Positions 34,845 to 44,001 are shown, numbered from the stretch's first letter. The stretch is DNA of 64,000 nt from an uncultured Clostridia bacterium (GCA_938049335.1 CALIYX010000024.1:251533-315532), one strand, 5' to 3'. Numbers and translations are program-made. Notes: generated by a model not told the origin, from the sequence alone.

Positions 34845-36206
34845 CTACTTTATCAAGCTAAATAGGTCGTTTAGCGCCTCTGCCATGGTTGGATGTGTGA
34901 AAATCTGGTTTGCTAGCACTGTATATGGCTGATTTGCAAGCATGGTTGAAACCACAGTGTTTATAACCTCATGTGATTCCTCACCGTATAGCACAACTCC
35001 GAGAATCTTGTCTGTGTCAGCATCCACTATTGCCTTATATAGACCTGTCTGATCTCCAAGAATCTTTGCCTTTGGAATTGCACTTACTGGAAGACTTGCG
35101 ACCTTTATCTTATATCCTGCTTTTATGGCCTCCTTTTCTCCTAATCCCACCTTTGAGAATGTTGGATGCAGGAAGGCTGAAAATGCAATAGGCTGTCTGT
35201 TTTCTCTAGTATAGCTGCCATTATTGTCTAGGAAGCTCTTCACAATTCGGAAGTCGTCTAGCGAAACATAGGTGAACTGTGGTCCGCCATTTATATCTCC
35301 CATTGCAAAAATATGTGGCTTATTTGTCTGCAGGTGCTCATTTACATTAATAAATCCTCTTTCTGATATCTCAATTCCTGCAGCTTCAAGGTTTAGTCCT
35401 TCGATATTTGCCTTTCTACCTGTCGCAACTAGGAAAGCTTCTGCGCTAAGCTCGTGTGCTTCTCCCTTTGATGAGTATGAGATTTTAACTTCACTTTCAT
35501 CCTGCGCTACCTTTTCTATATTTGCATCGAAGATAAACTCAATTCCAAGACCCTTATATGCTTCAAATACCGCATTTGCAACATCATCGTCTTCTCTTGG
35601 AAGAATCTTGCTTCCCCTATCTATGATAGTTACCTTAGTTCCAAACTTTGCATAGCTTGCTGCAAATTCAAGACCGATGAATCCACTTCCTGAGATTGCT
35701 AGGCTGCGAGGGAATTCCTCAAGGTTCATTATAGTCTCACTTGTGTGAATTCTACCCTTTATCTCTAGACCTTCGGTTTCAGGAACAAAAGGTGTTGTAC
35801 CTGTGTTTATGAAAATTCTCTCAGCATAAAGCTCCTTAACGCCTGATTCAGTTTTGATACTTATAGTATGCTCATCCTTAAAAGATGCAAGACCATCTAT
35901 AACCTCTACATTAGGAACTCCTGCGACTTTGTCGTAATTTGCCTTATTTAGCTTTGATATCAAAGCCTTCTTATTTTCTACCGCCTGCTTGTAGTACTCC
36001 TCATCTCCTAGCTGGCTATATGCCTTGCGGTCTGCACTTGTTGCGAGAAATTTCGATGGGATGCAGCCCACATTGATACAAGTTCCTCCGTACATCAAAG
36101 GTGACTTCTCTACCAAAACAGTCTTCTCGCCCTTGCTTCCTAGATATCCTGCTAGTGTCTTTCCGGCTTTACCGAAGCCGATGATTATATTATCTACTCT
36201 ATTCAT
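34845..36206 (-). CDS. RclA-like pyridine nucleotide-disulfide oxidoreductase
   Basis: A 453-residue flavoenzyme with FAD fold IIIGFGKAGKTLAGYLG, intact redox disulfide motif GGTCINVGCIPSK (residues about 41-53), NAD(P) fold with GSGFIGLEFAASYAKFG, second FAD motif HIFAMGDINGGPQFTYVSLD and the C-terminal dimer region ending FTHPTMAEALNDLFSLI. These match RclA, which reduces Cu(II) and protects against reactive chlorine. ATG follows GGAGG by about 9 bases; the promoter region upstream holds a palindrome in a 19-base spacer. Twenty bases separate it from the second copy, so both are probably on one transcript. Confidence 0.9.
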   Translation of the reverse strand: MNRVDNIIIGFGKAGKTLAGYLGSKGEKTVLVEKSPLMYGGTCINVGCIPSKFLATSADRKAYSQLGDEEYYKQAVENKKALISKLNKANYDKVAGVPNVEVIDGLASFKDEHTISIKTESGVKELYAERIFINTGTTPFVPETEGLEIKGRIHTSETIMNLEEFPRSLAISGSGFIGLEFAASYAKFGTKVTIIDRGSKILPREDDDVANAVFEAYKGLGIEFIFDANIEKVAQDESEVKISYSSKGEAHELSAEAFLVATGRKANIEGLNLEAAGIEISERGFINVNEHLQTNKPHIFAMGDINGGPQFTYVSLDDFRIVKSFLDNNGSYTRENRQPIAFSAFLHPTFSKVGLGEKEAIKAGYKIKVASLPVSAIPKAKILGDQTGLYKAIVDADTDKILGVVLYGEESHEVINTVVSTMLANQPYTVLANQIFTHPTMAEALNDLFSLIK

Positions 36207-36275
36207 AGTTTAAACCTCCATTTAGAGCTCACATAAATAAGCCCCCCCAGAATTGTTTTATACATTGTCACCTAT

Positions 36276-36306
36276 ATTATATCCATTTATAGCTATAAAT
36301 AATCAA
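36276..36306 (-). promoter_or_regulatory. Promoter of the RclA-like pair with palindrome in a 19-bp spacer
   Basis: On the minus strand TTGATT (36306-36301) and TATAAT (36281-36276) are 19 bases apart. The spacer contains the perfect 16-base palindrome ATTTATAGCTATAAAT (36285-36300). A long spacer with a dyad inside is the hallmark of MerR-family promoters. No MerR gene is in the window, so the regulator is unknown. Confidence 0.55.
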
Positions 36307-36372
36307 GATGTGTACAAATAAATTGTGTGTGATTTATTCTAAGCGTGGTTTACACATATTTGCTAAAATATG

Positions 36373-36400
36373 TTGACATCTCGTTCAAATAATTTAAAAT
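36373..36400 (+). promoter_or_regulatory. Promoter of the LRR lipoprotein gene
   Basis: A perfect TTGACA (36373-36378) and TAAAAT (36395-36400) are 16 bases apart, 37 bases before the ATG. Confidence 0.7.
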
Positions 36401-36436
36401 CTTATTAAGTCATTGTTTTTAAACATGGAGGAATAT

Positions 36437-37303
36437 ATGAAAAGAAAAGCTTTAGCACTGCTGTTTGTTTGTGTCCTGCTTTTGACTGGTTGCGGCAATG
36501 CAAAGACCGATTCAAAGGGTGGAGATTCAGACAAGTCAGCTGATACAAAATTAGATAATAATTCAAAGGTCACAAAGGACAACTTCAGAAAATTTCCTGA
36601 AACAAGTCAGGATGCATTCGTATTTCACCTTTCTGAAGATGGAGATGTGAACCATGTTGATATCACGGGGGTTAAGAGCCCTGAAATTGACAAGTACAAG
36701 GTTATCGTTATTCCATCAAAGGTAAAGATGAAAACCGCAAAAGGCGATGAAACCAAGACTGTTGTCGGAGTATCTGGTATATCCCATCTTGATAATGTAG
36801 AAGCAATTGTTATACCTGATTCAGTAAAAACAATTGGAACAGAGGCTTTCGTTATAAACAAAAATTTGAAATACATACAACTAGGAAATTCTGTTGAAAA
36901 GACTGGCTACCACCTATTTATAGGTACCTCTCTAGAATTCCTAGAAATTCCAGATAGCATGAAGGAAATGGGAGCACCTTACAACGACTACCTAATTTTC
37001 TCAAACCAGATTGCGCAGGGTACTAAAGGTAGACTAAAGTACATCAAGATTCCTGGTACTCTTACCGAATTTTCAAATCTATATCTATACCCTTATGATT
37101 CTGATGGTCCAATAATTAAGACGCCTAAGGGAAGTGAAGGTGAAAAATGGGCTAAATACTGGGGCTTTAAGGTTGAGTACATCGAAGGTGAAGTAGTTAC
37201 TCCAGAACACTCAATTTGGGGCGAGCAGTTAGAGAAGCAGGCTGAAAAGAAAGCCAAGGAAAAGGCCGAAAAAGAGGGTTCCACAGAAGGAAATTCAAAT
37301 TAA
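36437..37303 (+). CDS. LRR-type lipoprotein
   Basis: The 288-residue protein begins at ATG 36437, 6 bases after GGAGG. The signal peptide ends in the lipobox LTGC (Cys about residue 19). A Lys/Asp/Ser linker follows, then DNFRKFPETSQDAFVF and BspA-type leucine-rich units (VEAIVIPDSVKTIGTEAF, LKYIQLGNSVEKTGYHLF, LEFLEIPDSMKEMG). The C-terminus is rich in Lys/Glu/Ala and probably helical. A shorter paralogue at 58261-58962 has the same linker-NF-FPET-LRR plan. Such lipoproteins usually bind proteins or carbohydrates at the surface; function unknown. Confidence 0.83.
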   Translation: MKRKALALLFVCVLLLTGCGNAKTDSKGGDSDKSADTKLDNNSKVTKDNFRKFPETSQDAFVFHLSEDGDVNHVDITGVKSPEIDKYKVIVIPSKVKMKTAKGDETKTVVGVSGISHLDNVEAIVIPDSVKTIGTEAFVINKNLKYIQLGNSVEKTGYHLFIGTSLEFLEIPDSMKEMGAPYNDYLIFSNQIAQGTKGRLKYIKIPGTLTEFSNLYLYPYDSDGPIIKTPKGSEGEKWAKYWGFKVEYIEGEVVTPEHSIWGEQLEKQAEKKAKEKAEKEGSTEGNSN

Positions 37304-37348
37304 TTTATATATTAAGCTCAAACCATAATATCAAAGTACATTATTCAT

Positions 37349-37373
37349 CCCCTTAACATAAACATTAAGGGGA
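37349..37373 (+). terminator. Intrinsic terminator of the LRR lipoprotein gene
   Basis: CCCCTTAA, an 8-base loop and TTAAGGGG are followed by ATATTTTC, a modest U-tract. Confidence 0.65.
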
Positions 37374-37567
37374 TATTTTCATATACTTCCCCTTTATTGA
37401 AAACAGATGCATCTATGTATTTTCCCATAGTATGATTAAAGATTTGAAATTAATATGCTTTTATTTTAGCCGATTTGATAATATAATAGTAATAATAGTG
37501 GGAATGTGGATTTAGAACTCACAAAACATAGAAGTTAACGTAATTCAAATATTTAGGAGGAATAATC

Positions 37568-38863
37568 ATGGGATTTATTCAAGCAATTAAGGGTGCTGTA
37601 GGAGGCACATTTGCAGATCAGTGGAAAGACTTTTATGGTCCTATGCCAGGCGTATCACCTACTGCTGGTGTATTTCCAGGAGTTCCAATGGGAACAAACA
37701 ACGGTAGAGGCGAAAACACTAAGGGTAGCATAAATGTAATTTCTAACGGAAGCAAGATTATCGTTCCTGAGGGAGTAGCTCTTATCACTGTTCAGGATGG
37801 TGCTATTACAGGTATAATCACAGAACCAGGTGGATACGAGTTCACAACTGATTCAGTAAACTCTAAGTCAATCTTTGCTGGAGACGGAATCATCGATTCC
37901 ATCGTTAAGCAGTCATGGGAAAGATTTAAGTTTGGCGGAATACCTGCAGCTCAGCAGCTCGTATTCTATGTTAACCTAAAGGAAATTCCAAACAACAAGT
38001 TCGGCACACAGTCAGAGATTTACTGGGATGACGCATACTTTGGAACACAGGTTGGTGCGATTACACGAGGCACATATACACTAAAGATTGTTGATCCTAT
38101 TTTGTTCGTAAAGAACTTTGTCCCTGTAGAATACCTATTACCGAATGCTCCTCAGTTTGATTTCTCAGATATGGATAATCCAGCTGGAGAACAGCTTTTC
38201 AACGAGGTTGTAGGTTGTCTATCAGCAGCATTCTCAATGTATACTAACGACCCATCAAAGGGAAATCGTATCACCAAGATTCAGTCAGACCAGATTGGTT
38301 TTGCTCAGTCACTATCTAGTGCTGTTGACGGCGCATATCAGTGGAGACAGGACAGAGGTCTTGAAATCGTAAAGACTGCTATCCTATCAATCGAATACGA
38401 TGAAGATACTAAGGAAATGCTTAAGGACGTTAAGCGTGCTGATGCACTTGCTGGCGCTCGTGGTAACTCCTTCATGCAGCAGTCTGTTGCAAGAGGTCTT
38501 CAAGCAGCTGGAGAAAACGGTGGTGGTTCAGGAATGGCATTCATGGGAATGGGTGTTGGTGCAGCCGGAAATGTAATGAACGGAGTACAGCAGCCTAATA
38601 ATCCAAGCTCATATCAGCCAAACTTTGGACAGCAGCCACAGCAGCAGTATCAGCAGGCTCCTCAGCAGGGATATGACCAGCAAGCACAGTACCAGCAGCA
38701 GCCACAGCAAGCTCAGCCAGAACAGGTTCAGCAGGCTCAGCCAGAGCAGCCTCAGATGCAGGACACAACTGCAAAGCTAATCGAGATGAAGAAGCTTCTT
38801 GACGCTGGCGTGCTATCACAGGAAGAGTTTGACAGAATAAAAATGCAGCTTCTAGGACTTTAG
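37568..38863 (+). CDS. SPFH domain protein with SHOCT tail (YdjI-like)
   Basis: The 431-residue protein has an N-terminal SPFH/Band-7-type domain in residues about 50-320 (SKIIVPEGVALITVQDGAIT, GGYEFTTDSVNSKSIFAGDG). A Gly-rich stretch follows, then a Gln/Pro-rich linker (about 345-400) and a C-terminal SHOCT motif (LIEMKKLLDAGVLSQEEFDR). This is the arrangement of Bacillus subtilis YdjI, which with YdjG recruits PspA to stressed membranes. The next gene is the YdjG-like partner. AGGAGG precedes ATG. The 264 bases upstream hold a terminator and an AT-rich probable promoter but no clear operator. Confidence 0.87.
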   Translation: MGFIQAIKGAVGGTFADQWKDFYGPMPGVSPTAGVFPGVPMGTNNGRGENTKGSINVISNGSKIIVPEGVALITVQDGAITGIITEPGGYEFTTDSVNSKSIFAGDGIIDSIVKQSWERFKFGGIPAAQQLVFYVNLKEIPNNKFGTQSEIYWDDAYFGTQVGAITRGTYTLKIVDPILFVKNFVPVEYLLPNAPQFDFSDMDNPAGEQLFNEVVGCLSAAFSMYTNDPSKGNRITKIQSDQIGFAQSLSSAVDGAYQWRQDRGLEIVKTAILSIEYDEDTKEMLKDVKRADALAGARGNSFMQQSVARGLQAAGENGGGSGMAFMGMGVGAAGNVMNGVQQPNNPSSYQPNFGQQPQQQYQQAPQQGYDQQAQYQQQPQQAQPEQVQQAQPEQPQMQDTTAKLIEMKKLLDAGVLSQEEFDRIKMQLLGL

Positions 38864-38885
38864 TCGATAACAAGGAGACAAACTA

Positions 38886-40421
38886 ATGGAAGATAGAACT
38901 TTTGAAGAAAATCTTGTTAACGATGGCATGGCCCAGGCCGATGCTAAGGTAACAGAAGCCGAGGAGGAACGTCACGACGGCCAAATCAAATGTCCTAAGT
39001 GTGGTTCCACCGACATAGAGCTAAACCCAAAGACAGGTAAGCTCAGATGTAACTTCTGTAGACACATCTTCGAACCAGAGTTTACAGAGGATGATGGTAA
39101 CATCTCAGAACTAGAGGGCGTTAAGCTATCAAAGGGAGCTTCTGATATAGCGGCTGACGCAAAGGATGTTATGACTCTTAAGTGCCAGAGCTGTGGTGCG
39201 GAGGTAGTTATAGATACTGCATCAGCACCTCAGGCTAGATGCCACTGGTGTAGAAATATGCTGTCTATCAATTCATGCATACCTAATGGAGCTATTCCAG
39301 ATATGGTGCTTCCATTTAGCGTATCAAAGGCAGAGGCTCAGGCTAAGATAAAGGATTTTGTTGGAAAGAGAAAGTTCTTTGCTCACCCTACCTTTACTAG
39401 AGAATTCACCACAAACAATATCTGTGGTGTTTACTTCCCATACATGGTTGTTGATATCAACGGACATTCTCACCTTTCTGGAACAGGAGAGGTTCTCGTG
39501 AGAGAGTACACTGTAAAGAGGGGCGATGATGAGGAAAAGCGCTATGATGCAGATGCATATCATGTTGAGCGTGACTTTGATATAACTATAGACGACCTCA
39601 CAATCGAGTCAAGCGCAGATAAGCTAAACGTTGCATCAAAGGAAAAGACAACTAACATCATCAACTCGATAATGCCTTTTGATACAGAAAACTGCGTAGA
39701 ATACAATGCAAATTACCTACGCGGCTACACATCAGAAAAGCGTGACGTAAACATCGATCAGATTAGAAACACAGTTCATACTCAGGCAAACGATATCGCT
39801 AGAATATCGGCAAACCAAACCTTGCATGACTATGATAGAGGTGTTGCGTGGGAAGATGATAACTTTACAGTAAAAGGCGAATCATGGAAGGCAGCCTACC
39901 TGCCAGTATGGCTCTACAGCTACATGCAGGTTAAGGGGAGCAAGAAACTCCTCCACTACGTAGCCGTGAACGCTAGAACCAAGGAAACTATGGGAAGTGT
40001 TCCTATCAACATGACCAAGCTTTGGATTGTTTCAATCATACTAGAAGTACTAGGTATATTCCTTGCAGTAACTCTAGGACGCAATCCATTTAATGTGGAG
40101 AGCCCATATCGCTTTGCCCTAATGGCTCCAGCAATCATATTCTTTGCTTTAATGTACTCAAAGTATAGAAACTCTGGAGCGCGTCACACCTACGAAAAAG
40201 AAACCTCTAACGAGATGAGCAATATGTCCATGGTCGACGATTACCTAGAGCGTCGTAATGGCCTAGAAAGTTCAAGTATTAGAGGGGCAAACAACGAACA
40301 GGTACACGGAAATTACTCGAATGACTTCGTCTCAAAAATAAAGAACTCCGGCCTAACATCCATTATTGGTAATGTATCTGAGATCAAAGGAATAATGAAC
40401 AAGTTTGACGACTTTAACTAG
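38886..40421 (+). CDS. Zinc-ribbon membrane protein (YdjG-like)
   Basis: The 511-residue protein has two zinc ribbons, CPKCGSTDIELN...RCNFC (about residues 34-59) and CQSCGAEVV...RCHWC (about 100-122). A long soluble beta-rich region follows, then two adjacent membrane helices (LWIVSIILEVLGIFLAVTLG and FALMAPAIIFFALMY, about 380-425) and a polar tail. The layout matches TFIIB-type zinc-ribbon proteins next to SPFH genes, such as YdjG. The 22-base gap and shared strand make an operon with the SPFH gene. No PspA homologue is in the window. Confidence 0.83.
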   Translation: MEDRTFEENLVNDGMAQADAKVTEAEEERHDGQIKCPKCGSTDIELNPKTGKLRCNFCRHIFEPEFTEDDGNISELEGVKLSKGASDIAADAKDVMTLKCQSCGAEVVIDTASAPQARCHWCRNMLSINSCIPNGAIPDMVLPFSVSKAEAQAKIKDFVGKRKFFAHPTFTREFTTNNICGVYFPYMVVDINGHSHLSGTGEVLVREYTVKRGDDEEKRYDADAYHVERDFDITIDDLTIESSADKLNVASKEKTTNIINSIMPFDTENCVEYNANYLRGYTSEKRDVNIDQIRNTVHTQANDIARISANQTLHDYDRGVAWEDDNFTVKGESWKAAYLPVWLYSYMQVKGSKKLLHYVAVNARTKETMGSVPINMTKLWIVSIILEVLGIFLAVTLGRNPFNVESPYRFALMAPAIIFFALMYSKYRNSGARHTYEKETSNEMSNMSMVDDYLERRNGLESSSIRGANNEQVHGNYSNDFVSKIKNSGLTSIIGNVSEIKGIMNKFDDFN

Positions 40422-40447
40422 TTCAAAGACTTATCAAAAACAAATTC

Positions 40448-40475
40448 GGACCACTCGCAAGAGTGGTCCTTTTGT
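40448..40475 (+). terminator. Intrinsic terminator of the SPFH operon
   Basis: GGACCACTC, GCAA and GAGTGGTCC form a perfect stem followed by TTTTGTTT. Confidence 0.9.
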
Positions 40476-40482
40476 TTGCTTC

Positions 40483-42579
40483 TTACTTAACTATGTAGTT
40501 AATTGTACGGTTTGGTATCATTCTATTTCCACCTAACACAACAAATTTATTCATTGTATTTTCTCTTACGTATTGCTTAGCAAAATCATAATTATTTTCA
40601 TTGATCAGTAATAGAGGTGCATTCATCTTCTCTGCAAGCACACCTCCACAAAGTCCATCTGGGAAATTATCTCCATAAGCAAATACAGCAGACTTTGAGT
40701 TATTGAAGAAGTGTTTTGCTATTGCTAAAGATGTCGTATATCTATCCTCTCCATAAATTCTTATCGTAGGAGCCAATGACTTGCAAGCGCTTTCTATATT
40801 GCTATTGACTGACTTATAACCACCTATGATTGTAACATTACCGCTATCCAGAGATTTTATTAATTTCTTTTGTTCATCGCTTAGCATGTCATCTACAAGC
40901 ATTATAGGCTTTCCTGATGCTGAAGCTGCTAGGCTATCTGCATATCCAACACCAGAGCAAACTAGTAAATCTCCGCTTCGAACATCAGCTTCCTTTAGTA
41001 TCTTTAAATTTGTCTCAAAACGATCAGATCCAGCAATTCTCTTGAAATCAAAATATTCTTCTAGCTCTGTTTTCATAGCCTCAGGTACTACTCTCTCTCC
41101 ACCAAGTAGATAAACCTGACTCTTAGCTTGTCCCTTTTTCACATGCTTAAGATGGGTATATATGAAGTTCTGAGCTTGTTCCATGTTATTTTTGTTAACT
41201 AGTATTAGCGGTGCATTCTTCACCTTTGCTAGGTATGCACCTGAGAGTGCATCCGCATAATTATCACCGTTGGCAACAACTACGGCATTAAAGTCTTTTC
41301 CTTTCCTGACCTTCTTCAGCTCTCGCCCAACTCTGAGTGAAGTATGGTATCTATCATCGCCAGCGATTCTTTTTACATTGTCAGATAATGCTTCATCTAC
41401 TGGTCCACCCTTTACCTGGAATGTGAAAGACATAAGATTTGGTTTATCTGGCTGTGCGGCCTTATCCCTACCTATATTACTTTGCTTGGCTGCAAAGAAT
41501 TGTCTAGTGAATACATAGTCATCATGATTTCCCTCATATCTTGGAATTATATTATCAACACTTGTTGGGAAAAATGCTGTACTTTTACTGCCTGTAATCA
41601 TTCCTTCAAATGTTAGGTTTTCATTTTTGGGGATATCTGATTTTATTACAAGCCCTTCCATTTTCACCTTTATTACACCAATTCTTTTTAAATAGTTAAA
41701 GTAATCCTTAACCGGCATAGTTCTCAGTTTTCCTAGCCTAGGTGAAATAGGGATACTGATCTCTCCACCACCATCTTTTTCACTATCAAATACAATATGC
41801 CCACGCTTATCGGGGAAGCCTTCGATGCTGTATTTCACAGCCGTCTCGTATGTATCATCTTCTTTATTGTAATTATACGGTATACCTATTCCCTCTGGTA
41901 AACGCAATTTAAAGTATACAGCTGAATGAGATCCAACATGTCCATCTGTTCCATATGTTTCCCAGTTTTTTCCGGAATTAGGTCCATTAATAATCTGCCA
42001 ATATCTTGTTATTTCCCACTTATAGAGATTGCTCAAATCCAAAGTCATCTCTATATTGAGTTTATCTCCGACTTTGTATGTGGCTATTTCTCTATCTCCA
42101 GTGTTTCCATTGATAGATATATCCCCATACACATTTAACTGTTCTCTATCCCTGATAAAGTCCCTGTAGAAATCAAAATTAAATGGATTATGATATCTGT
42201 TAGCTTGATAATTAGGGTCACCGTTAGGACCATTATTGGTTACAAGCTCTGGACGTGAATATTTATCAAATTCATCTACTCCATTAACATATGTTATTGT
42301 ATTAAAATCCTTGTAAACACCCACACTTTGTGCAGGCATAGCTACTTTAAGTCTCAGATTCTCAAACAGATTACCAATAGAAATAGCGCCTCGCACGAGA
42401 GGAACTGGACCTTCTGCTGATAGTCCTATTACCTCTAGTTCTGTCCAGTAGTTTTCTGCCATCGCGGTATTATTATCTGGTATCTCAACAGCATATGCCT
42501 TCCCAGAAAAAACCATCGGCATGCATATCACAAATGCTAGTATGCATGATAATGCTCTATATCCTCTTCTTTTATTCAT
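40483..42579 (-). CDS. CWB2-type cell-wall-binding surface protein
   Basis: The 698-residue protein starts at ATG 42579, about 6 bases after GGAG. It has a signal peptide (ending KAYA), an N-terminal beta-rich ligand region of about 370 residues that I do not recognise, and three C-terminal cell-wall-binding type 2 repeats (about 405-500, 500-595, 595-695). Typical repeat motifs are RIAGDDRYHTSLRV, VVVANGDNYADALSGAYLA and LLGGERVVP. CWB2 repeats anchor S-layer-associated proteins of Clostridioides non-covalently to wall polymers. This is a second anchoring route beside the sorting-signal proteins in this window. Confidence 0.9.
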   Translation of the reverse strand: MNKRRGYRALSCILAFVICMPMVFSGKAYAVEIPDNNTAMAENYWTELEVIGLSAEGPVPLVRGAISIGNLFENLRLKVAMPAQSVGVYKDFNTITYVNGVDEFDKYSRPELVTNNGPNGDPNYQANRYHNPFNFDFYRDFIRDREQLNVYGDISINGNTGDREIATYKVGDKLNIEMTLDLSNLYKWEITRYWQIINGPNSGKNWETYGTDGHVGSHSAVYFKLRLPEGIGIPYNYNKEDDTYETAVKYSIEGFPDKRGHIVFDSEKDGGGEISIPISPRLGKLRTMPVKDYFNYLKRIGVIKVKMEGLVIKSDIPKNENLTFEGMITGSKSTAFFPTSVDNIIPRYEGNHDDYVFTRQFFAAKQSNIGRDKAAQPDKPNLMSFTFQVKGGPVDEALSDNVKRIAGDDRYHTSLRVGRELKKVRKGKDFNAVVVANGDNYADALSGAYLAKVKNAPLILVNKNNMEQAQNFIYTHLKHVKKGQAKSQVYLLGGERVVPEAMKTELEEYFDFKRIAGSDRFETNLKILKEADVRSGDLLVCSGVGYADSLAASASGKPIMLVDDMLSDEQKKLIKSLDSGNVTIIGGYKSVNSNIESACKSLAPTIRIYGEDRYTTSLAIAKHFFNNSKSAVFAYGDNFPDGLCGGVLAEKMNAPLLLINENNYDFAKQYVRENTMNKFVVLGGNRMIPNRTINYIVK

Positions 42580-42626
42580 GTTTTTCTCCAATCTTACTAT
42601 ATTTAATTTATATTTTAACTAAATCA

Positions 42627-43361
42627 TTACTTGCTTTCAATATTTGTTTTTAGCTTCCTTAACTCGCGTCTTGCTTCAACAATTTTCTCAGCTATTCCAT
42701 TTCGGGACTCGCTCATCCTAAACGAAGCGATTCTGCTAAGCGTGTTTCCATACACTCTTCCATGCTTTTCAAATAGATTATCTACTCTCTCCGTCATCCT
42801 ATTTTGGAAGCTTTCCTCAAGCTCTGCTACACTTCTTTGGAAGTTAGTCAAATGCGAAACTGTAAGAGTTATGTCGCATGAATATATTGCAACAAGAATA
42901 ACTGGAAGCACTGCGATTATGAACAGCGGTATCTTGTCATAAAAATCATCAAAAGGTGGTATTATAAACTCAACTATTGCTATCGCACCTAGTCCAAATC
43001 CTATCGAAGTTGGCACACTTGTTCGTCCATTAATATTTAGGGGAACTGTAGTATAATCCCACCATCTAGCATTGAACTTCTTCTCTAGTATATACGATGT
43101 CGGATATTCTAGCACCATGCTAACAAAGAAACCGACGACAAATACTCCAATCCATGATAAATTCGGAATAATTCCGTGATTGTTTAGATCCCAGTAAATC
43201 AATCCTATAATCGCACCAGCTCCGTAAATAGGACAAAGTGGCCCATACAAGAAACCTCTATTTTGCCATTTCTTTTCCTTTGCTGTACAGTATATGCTCT
43301 CCCATACCCATCCCAAAACACTGAAAAGAAAATAAGCTATTATATATCTATTAATAATCAT
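42627..43361 (-). CDS. CmpB-type putative ABC transporter permease
   Basis: The 244-residue protein matches the family annotated as putative ABC permease CmpB: an N-terminal helix with FSVLGWVWESIY, RGFLYGPLCPIYGAGAI, VLEYPTSYILEKKFNARWWD and several further helices. A cytosolic C-terminal helical region of about 75 residues is probably coiled-coil (VAELEESFQNRMTERVDNLF). No ATPase gene is adjacent, so the transporter label is only a family name. Confidence 0.8.
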   Translation of the reverse strand: MIINRYIIAYFLFSVLGWVWESIYCTAKEKKWQNRGFLYGPLCPIYGAGAIIGLIYWDLNNHGIIPNLSWIGVFVVGFFVSMVLEYPTSYILEKKFNARWWDYTTVPLNINGRTSVPTSIGFGLGAIAIVEFIIPPFDDFYDKIPLFIIAVLPVILVAIYSCDITLTVSHLTNFQRSVAELEESFQNRMTERVDNLFEKHGRVYGNTLSRIASFRMSESRNGIAEKIVEARRELRKLKTNIESK

Positions 43362-43425
43362 AAGCTTTCCCCAAAAACATTTTGCTACATCTTAAGCCAT
43401 TAAGCGTATGCCGTCTTAACCTTAT

Positions 43426-43686
43426 CTATCTCCTAGGAATAAGCATTCCTATAAACATTCCCACTGTCAAACCAATTGACAGACCAAGCGTTATCCCATG
43501 CTTTGGATCTATTAACATTCCTATCAAAGCACCTAGGGACATCCCCACAATCATTCCAGGGAGCATATAGTCACCTTTAGAATTTTTTCTATTAACACCT
43601 AGTCCAAAGACTTTGAAAAACAAAAATGCAAGTCCAAAGAGCAAAAGCGGAATACTGAAAAAAAAGAACGGCAAGAATTGTAACAT
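43426..43686 (-). CDS. Small glycine-zipper membrane protein (copy 1)
   Basis: Eighty-six residues from ATG 43686 (GGAG 8 bases upstream). There is an N-terminal helix, a basic turn with KGDYML, and a C-terminal half with regular Gly/Met spacing (GMIVGMSLGALIGMLIDPKH, then GLSIGLTVGMFIGMLIPRR) forming two glycine-zipper helices. It is a tandem paralogue of the next upstream gene. Function unknown. Confidence 0.75.
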   Translation of the reverse strand: MLQFLPFFFFSIPLLLFGLAFLFFKVFGLGVNRKNSKGDYMLPGMIVGMSLGALIGMLIDPKHGITLGLSIGLTVGMFIGMLIPRR

Positions 43687-43740
43687 ATCTCTACTCCAAT
43701 AAAATAGCCCGTTAGTCCCGCGCGGCATTAAGCTAAAACC

Positions 43741-44001
43741 TTATTTTCTATGAATTATCATGCCAATACACATGCCCATTGTTGTACCTATGGATAGACC
43801 CAATGATAATCCATATTTAGGACTTATAATCATACCAATTAAAGAACCAAAGCACATTCCAATAACCATTCCGATAAGCATATAATCGCCTTTATACTTA
43901 TCTTTTTCGGTTCCCAGTCTCACGGCTTTAATAATAAAACATATGACTGCTACTACCATACACAGTATGGCAGGAATAAATACTGGTAAAAAATATGACA
44001 T
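43741..44001 (-). CDS. Small glycine-zipper membrane protein (copy 2)
   Basis: Eighty-six residues from ATG 44001, 6 bases after GGAGG. It has the same plan as copy 1: N-terminal helix, KYKGDYML turn, then GMVIGMCFGSLIGMIISPKY and GLSIGTTMGMCIGMIIHRK. The equal length and matched motif order show a recent tandem duplication. Glycine-zipper pairs pack closely in membranes and may oligomerise; no function is assigned. Confidence 0.75.
   Translation of the reverse strand: MSYFLPVFIPAILCMVVAVICFIIKAVRLGTEKDKYKGDYMLIGMVIGMCFGSLIGMIISPKYGLSLGLSIGTTMGMCIGMIIHRK

Noticed and set aside
37568..38863. Phage virion-core protein, as SPFH proteins of this type are sometimes labelled
   Set aside because: No phage genes are near; the zinc-ribbon partner and SHOCT tail match the YdjI/YdjG bacterial system.
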